A stretch of 64,000 nt of DNA, taken from NCBI RefSeq assembly GCF_039655745.1, contig NZ_JBBYXI010000001.1, forward strand, positions 930,001 to 994,000, in the 5' to 3' direction. Position numbers and translations under genes: made by a program. Source of the stretch: Hohaiivirga grylli (GTDB lineage: Bacteria > Pseudomonadota > Alphaproteobacteria > Rhizobiales > Beijerinckiaceae). The notes beneath the pieces were generated by a model. The model made no database searches and was not told where the DNA came from. It saw only the letters and a list, made by a program, of their open reading frames with translations. Of this stretch, positions 60,003-64,000 are shown in pieces; position 1 is the stretch's first letter; the number at the start of each line of letters is the position of its first letter.

Positions 60003-60914
60003 TCAGCTGGCTGCATAAAGCCCTTCAATCGACGGAAGACTATCTGTCGTAACAAGGCCTCGCTGAACCATGTCTTCAAGATGGGCAAAGACAGAGCAAC
60101 TTGCAGCACCGATAAGAGCAGGATTTAATCCCGGATATAATGCACTAACGATTGCTGGAATATCACTGTCACCCTCTTTGATACGGCGCAGGATTGCAGC
60201 TTCTCTGGCTCTGCGGTGAAGAAGCAGGGCACGGACATAAGCTTTGGGATCATTTACTGGTCCACCATGGCCGGGCCAGTAAATAACTTCATCCCTCTTC
60301 AGCAGCTTTTCCAATGAGGCCATATAGGTACTCATGGAGCCCTCTGGTGGGGCAACGACTGTTGTTGACCAGGCCATCACATGGTCACCGGAAAACAAAG
60401 CGTTTTCCTCATTTAGCCGGAAAGAAAGGTGGTTCGCGGTATGGCCCGGTGTTGCGACTGTTTCCAGAAGCCAGCCTTTTCCTTCAACAGTCCAGCCATC
60501 TTCCAGAACAATATCTGGCTTGTAGCTTCCGTCACAACTTGTTGTCAGCGGGTCAATCTCACCTTCCGCAACAGGTCTGGATAGAGGGTGGGGGTGACAG
60601 CCAACAATCTGGGCGCCTGTCTCATCCCGGATAATCCGGGCTGCCGGTGAGTGATCTCGGTGGGTATGCGTAACAACAATGTGCGAGACTGTTTCGCCTG
60701 AAACTGCCTGCAACAGTGAATCACAATGCTCCGGCAGGAGAGGGCCGGGGTCAAGAATTGCAACCTCTCCCTTACCGATGATGTAACTGCATGTGCCCGT
60801 AAAGGTATATGGGCTGGGGTTAGGCGCAACAATACGCCTGATAAGCGGACTGACCTGTTCGCATAGCCCGGCGTTTTCGGGGAGTTCGCGGTTGAAGGTT
60901 ACGTCATCGCTCAT
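60003..60914 (-). CDS. MBL-fold metallo-hydrolase (LACTB2-like)
   Basis: A 303-residue protein: metallo-beta-lactamase domain with THTHRDHSPAA (HxHxDH), ATPGHTANHLSF (His), SGDHVMAW (Asp) and a late His in WPGHGGPV, then a C-terminal winged-helix domain (about 235-300). The arrangement recalls LACTB2-like RNase or hydrolases. The ATG at 60914 follows AAAGGA by 6 bases. Confidence 0.9.
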   Translation of the reverse strand: MSDDVTFNRELPENAGLCEQVSPLIRRIVAPNPSPYTFTGTCSYIIGKGEVAILDPGPLLPEHCDSLLQAVSGETVSHIVVTHTHRDHSPAARIIRDETGAQIVGCHPHPLSRPVAEGEIDPLTTSCDGSYKPDIVLEDGWTVEGKGWLLETVATPGHTANHLSFRLNEENALFSGDHVMAWSTTVVAPPEGSMSTYMASLEKLLKRDEVIYWPGHGGPVNDPKAYVRALLLHRRAREAAILRRIKEGDSDIPAIVSALYPGLNPALIGAASCSVFAHLEDMVQRGLVTTDSLPSIEGLYAAS

Positions 60915-61101
60915 GCTACGTCCTTTAAAGAAGTAGGAGATAAAACCTATATATAGCCAACTAAGCCTAGGCAATAGAGCTTTCAGACAGGAGCTTTAGT
61001 CATTATGTGAAGTACTCCGCCCAAGTTTTCTGGTATTGACTGCCGTTTGCATGGGGAAGAAGGCTGTGAGATGATATTGGTCGATAACGGGAGCAGATGA
61101 T

Positions 61102-61359
61102 ATGCCAGAGCAATCTTCACAAATAACAGGACAGGTTGAAGGCCGCTCGCAGGTTGATGTGGAAGCACAGAATAAAGCAATTAATGATATTCTGTTCTAT
61201 CCGGTTCTTATCTTCTTTGTTGTTATGATCAGTTTGTTTCTGTTCCGTAAAACAGGAAAGAAAAAGCAGGCTTCCGGATGCAATGGATGCGCATCGAGTG
61301 TGTGTCCGTCTCATGGTCCTGAAGACGGTTTTTCATGTCACTCGGCGAAGAAGTCCTGA
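61102..61359 (+). CDS. Small membrane protein with cysteine-rich tail
   Basis: An 85-residue protein: acidic N-terminus, one transmembrane helix (about 30-47, ILFYPVLIFFVVMISLFLF) and a tail with CNGCASSVCPSHGPEDGFSCHS (four Cys, two His), likely a metal-binding cytoplasmic end. It is reminiscent of FeoB-associated Cys-rich membrane proteins but no feoB lies nearby. GGGAG precedes the ATG by about 8 bases. It ends 2 bases before the convergent TRIC gene. Confidence 0.6.
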   Translation: MPEQSSQITGQVEGRSQVDVEAQNKAINDILFYPVLIFFVVMISLFLFRKTGKKKQASGCNGCASSVCPSHGPEDGFSCHSAKKS

Positions 61360-61361
61360 TA

Positions 61362-62033
61362 TCATTCGTCGTTGATAATGCCGTCACGTTTGAGCTCTTC
61401 CTCTGTTCTGCCCGGGCGTGATTTATAGGTGGGCATAGACCAGCCAAACTGAAGAGCGCAGCCTCGGATAATCAGCGTAACACATACGGAAATGAGTGCA
61501 GAAACACCATGAGGGAAATAACCGAGTGCTTCTGACCCCGTATAAACAACCGAGCCAGCAAGTGCTGCGGTGACATAAATCTCTTTGCGCATGAGAACGG
61601 ATGGCTCACCGGCAACCATATCGCGCAAAACTCCGCCCATAGCTGCTGTCAATATACCTGTAACGATTGCAACTGACGGACTAAAGCCAAGAGCAAGGCT
61701 CTTTTCTGCACCGACTACGCAATAGGCTGCAAGACCAATCGCATCCAGCCACAGGATAGCGCGATAACGGGATTCTAAGAGATGTGCAGTAAAGTAAACA
61801 CAGACGGCTGCAGTCACACAGGCAACCAGATATCCGGTATCCACAACCCAGAAAACAGGGGTATTCAGTATCAGGTCGCGTAGTGTACCACCACCGATGC
61901 CGGTAAGACTGGCAAGGAAGATAAAAGCGACAATATCAAGCTGACGTCTGGAGGCGACAAGTGCTCCTGTTGCTGCGAACAGAAATACGCCTGCATAATT
62001 AAGCCATAGCTCGATTGAATTTACCTGAGACAT
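61362..62033 (-). CDS. TRIC family cation channel protein (YicG/UPF0126)
   Basis: A 223-residue membrane protein with seven hydrophobic helices. Two homologous repeats each carry a glycine-rich loop: GIGGGTLRDLIL (about 46-57) and AMGGVLRDMVAGEPSVL (about 131-147), the hallmark of the TRIC channels. It probably conducts monovalent cations; physiological role unknown. Confidence 0.92.
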   Translation of the reverse strand: MSQVNSIELWLNYAGVFLFAATGALVASRRQLDIVAFIFLASLTGIGGGTLRDLILNTPVFWVVDTGYLVACVTAAVCVYFTAHLLESRYRAILWLDAIGLAAYCVVGAEKSLALGFSPSVAIVTGILTAAMGGVLRDMVAGEPSVLMRKEIYVTAALAGSVVYTGSEALGYFPHGVSALISVCVTLIIRGCALQFGWSMPTYKSRPGRTEEELKRDGIINDE

Positions 62034-62164
62034 AACACCGAATTACCTTGGATGTAGGACTTCCGGTATGAGAGCTACTTTGAATTGTAGCCGGAAGCAA
62101 TGGTGCCATAGAAGACTTTCAGCGGAAAGCAATGCCTTCCACTGTTGTTCCAGCTTGTCTTAAC

Positions 62165-62368
62165 TTACTTGCTTGGTTGAGCTGCCTGAGGATAGCCAGG
62201 AGGAATCAGCAGTGGATTTGACTTTGAACTTGTGCTGCCACCAACCGGAATCGTTGGGTTGAGTGTATTGACGGGATCCTTGCGGTTGAGCGCAGAACCA
62301 ATCTGGGCACAGCCGGAAAGCATTGTGGCCAGAGCTAAAACAGCGGTCAGTCGAATGGTCCAAGTCAT
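62165..62368 (-). CDS. Small lipoprotein of unknown function
   Basis: A 67-residue lipoprotein: hydrophobic segment then lipobox LSGC (Cys20), followed by a short polar, Pro-rich mature part (NPLLIPPGYPQAAQP). The ATG at 62368 is preceded by GAGGAAG; a frame extension to 62404 lacks support. The NPLLIPPGY end recalls DUF3035 lipoproteins, but the protein is shorter. Orphan. Confidence 0.6.
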   Translation of the reverse strand: MTWTIRLTAVLALATMLSGCAQIGSALNRKDPVNTLNPTIPVGGSTSSKSNPLLIPPGYPQAAQPSK

Positions 62369-62716
62369 GAACAATATCTTCCTCTTAATTATGCGTCCTA
62401 TCAAAAATCTGAAACGGCTCCATTGTCAACCTTCTGTCGACCAGCAGGAACAGAAAGATTCAGATTTAAGAGTAAGATAGTGCGGCTTCTCACAATAGCA
62501 GAGCCTTTAAACACTATTATATGTTTTTGAAAAGGCTCGTCTCTCATTGGTTTTATTATAAATGTTTGTGTTGCCCCGCTTTAATTTGATGCTATTTAAG
62601 TGTCAGGAAGGTCTCTAACAAGGCAAAAGCCTCGAAACCCTTGAACGTGAATGGCTGGCAGTATAAAAATCCGGAACAGCTATTTTATAACCATTATCAT
62701 ACCATAGTAGATTTCC
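62369..62716. other. Intergenic region upstream of the U32 gene, with a hairpin
   Basis: About 350 bases with no coding gene. A hairpin pairs GAGCCTTT (62511-62518) with AAAGGCTC (62531-62538), extended by AAACA/TGTTT. The rest is AT-rich and presumably contains the promoter of the trhP-like gene. Confidence 0.4.
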
Positions 62717-64000
62717 ATGACGCGACAGATTGAACTTCTTGCACCTGCAGGCACTTTTGAAGCCCTGACCCATGCCTGCGCTTTCGGGGCTGATGCCGTT
62801 TATGCGGGTATGCCGCGTTATTCGCTGCGGGTCCGTAATAATGATTTCAGGAATGTGGAACGGTTGAAAGCCGGCATTGACCATATGCATAACCATGGCA
62901 AGAAGTTCTTTCTTGCACTGAATGTCATGCCCCATGGCAATAAAGTGAAGAGCTTCCTGAATGATCTTGCACCAATTGTAGAGTGCAAGCCGGATGCCCT
63001 CATTATGGCAGACCCCGGTTTGATTCTTATGGTTCGTGAGACATGGCCGGATGTGCAGATCCACCTCTCGGTTCAGGCCAACACCATGAACAGTGCTTCA
63101 GTGAAGTTCTGGCAACGGCAGGGGATTTCCCGCGTTATTCTGTCCAGAGAGCTTTCTTTGAAGGAAGTTGCTGAAATCCGTCAGGATTGTCCTGATATGG
63201 AGCTGGAAGTTTTCGTGCATGGGGCTCTATGCATTGCCTATTCTGGTCGGTGCCTGCTTTCAGGGTACTTCAATCACCGTGATGCCAATCAGGGCACATG
63301 TACCAATGCCTGCCGCTGGCAGTATGGCCTGACAGATACGAAAGAGACGCCGGAAGGGGAGGTCGTTCCGCATTTTGCAGATATGGATACGCTGTATTCA
63401 CGCGATAGCACGACACTGATCAAACCATCGGCCTCTTCTGGTGGCGGTTGTTCCTCCTGTGGACCTAAGAGTGAAGAAGCCGACTATACGCCTCATCCAG
63501 ATGCTGAAAAAAGCTACCTCCTGCAGGAAATGAAACTCCGTCAGGGTGAGTGGATGGAAATCAGTGAAGATGAAAACGGCACATACATAATGAACTCCCG
63601 CGATCTGCGCGCCATTCAGCACGTTCAGAAACTGGTTGAGATTGGTATTGACTCCCTCAAGATTGAGGGACGAACCAAGTCAGCCTATTATGTTGCCCGC
63701 ACATCGCAGCTGTACCGGCAGGCCATTGATGATGCTGTGGCCGGGCGTGAATTTAGCCCTGAGCTTTATGGTAAGCTCGAAGGGCTTGCCAACCGTGGTT
63801 ATACGGATGGCTTCCTGCAGCGTCATGTTCCTGATGCCTATCAGAATTATCTGTCTGCAAGCTCTGTGCATTATCGCCAGCAGTTTGTTGCGCAGGTTCT
63901 CGAGTATGATGCTGCAACAGGCCTGTCACGACTTGATGTTCGCAACCATTTTGCAAGCGGCGACCGGATTGAGGTTATCTCTCCGAACGGCAACCGGGAC
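62717..64000 (+). CDS. trhP: Peptidase U32 family protein TrhP (YegQ), truncated by window end
   Basis: The open frame from the ATG at 62717 reads to the window end (about 428 residues). U32 signatures are LAPAGTFEALTHACAFGADAVYAGM (start) and VFVHGALCIAYSGRCLLSGYFNHRDANQGTCTNACRW with its cysteines, then IGIDSLKIEGRTKSAYYVA. TrhP (YegQ) makes 5-hydroxyuridine in the tRNA wobble base with prephenate. The remainder, and any downstream gene, lies beyond the window. Confidence 0.92.
   Translation, partial: MTRQIELLAPAGTFEALTHACAFGADAVYAGMPRYSLRVRNNDFRNVERLKAGIDHMHNHGKKFFLALNVMPHGNKVKSFLNDLAPIVECKPDALIMADPGLILMVRETWPDVQIHLSVQANTMNSASVKFWQRQGISRVILSRELSLKEVAEIRQDCPDMELEVFVHGALCIAYSGRCLLSGYFNHRDANQGTCTNACRWQYGLTDTKETPEGEVVPHFADMDTLYSRDSTTLIKPSASSGGGCSSCGPKSEEADYTPHPDAEKSYLLQEMKLRQGEWMEISEDENGTYIMNSRDLRAIQHVQKLVEIGIDSLKIEGRTKSAYYVARTSQLYRQAIDDAVAGREFSPELYGKLEGLANRGYTDGFLQRHVPDAYQNYLSASSVHYRQQFVAQVLEYDAATGLSRLDVRNHFASGDRIEVISPNGNRD

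Noticed and set aside
1..64000. tRNA, rRNA, CRISPR array, transposase, prophage or toxin-antitoxin genes
   Set aside because: None recognised by eye; a tRNAscan, CRISPR finder and IS search would be needed to exclude small or degenerate ones.

Overview
The window looks like chromosomal core DNA of an alphaproteobacterium, most likely of the Hyphomicrobiales (Rhizobiales). Pointers are a NepR-EcfG general-stress-response pair, a TIGR02301-family protein, an RT0821-type surface lipoprotein, a BioMNY biotin transporter, a HexR-edd-gntK Entner-Doudoroff cluster and the xseB-dxs-tlyA block. GC content looks slightly under 50% by eye, low for free-living members of the order. Genus-level placement is not possible from the sequence alone. 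No tRNA, rRNA, CRISPR array, insertion sequence or prophage was recognised.

Layout. 1-3.1 kb: glutamate/aspartate ABC transporter gltIJKL (minus strand, ATPase cut by the window edge). 3.2-5 kb: ecfG and nepR behind a symmetric GGAAC-N17-GTTCC promoter, then a PagL-type lipid A deacylase. 5-12.6 kb: an alpha/beta-hydrolase lipoprotein, small secreted proteins (two of them tandem paralogues) and an RND efflux pump. 12.7-16.9 kb: an orphan fatty acyl-AMP ligase with a GNAT enzyme, a SCO copper chaperone and a split ThrE exporter. 17-20.7 kb: BioMNY, a D-amino-acid transaminase and an SRAP protein. 20.7-26 kb: an SDR and the rRNA methyltransferase/tlyA/dxs/xseB run. 26-32.7 kb: phosphatase, HD and NUDIX proteins, tag, ygfZ, pyrC and pdxH. 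32.7-38.2 kb: lipoprotein, acuI, hemG, dnaJ-like, fabI and a phosphoglycerate-mutase-like gene. 38.5-42.5 kb: a 1345-residue Pls/PosA-type single-module peptide synthetase. 42.6-46.2 kb: an orphan solute-binding protein under a TPP riboswitch, then aroC and ribB. 46-51 kb: haloperoxidase-like hydrolase, MarR, deacetylase, L,D-transpeptidase, LemA and an HtpX-like protease. 51-56 kb: edd, gntK, a broken gluconate permease and divergent hexR, with two matching operator-like palindromes. 56-64 kb: hydratase, amidase, PCu(A)C chaperone, MBL hydrolase, TRIC channel and the start of the U32 protein TrhP.

Functional links. HexR with its two palindromes probably controls the gntP-gntK-edd transcript. 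The riboswitch ties the lone binding protein to thiamine. SCO and PCu(A)C both serve copper delivery to cytochrome oxidase but lie far apart. The least conventional items are the Pls/PosA synthetase, the riboswitch-controlled orphan binding protein, the symmetric EcfG promoter without a recognisable phyR, the disrupted gntP, the FAAL-GNAT pair without a carrier protein, and HemG in an alphaproteobacterial setting.
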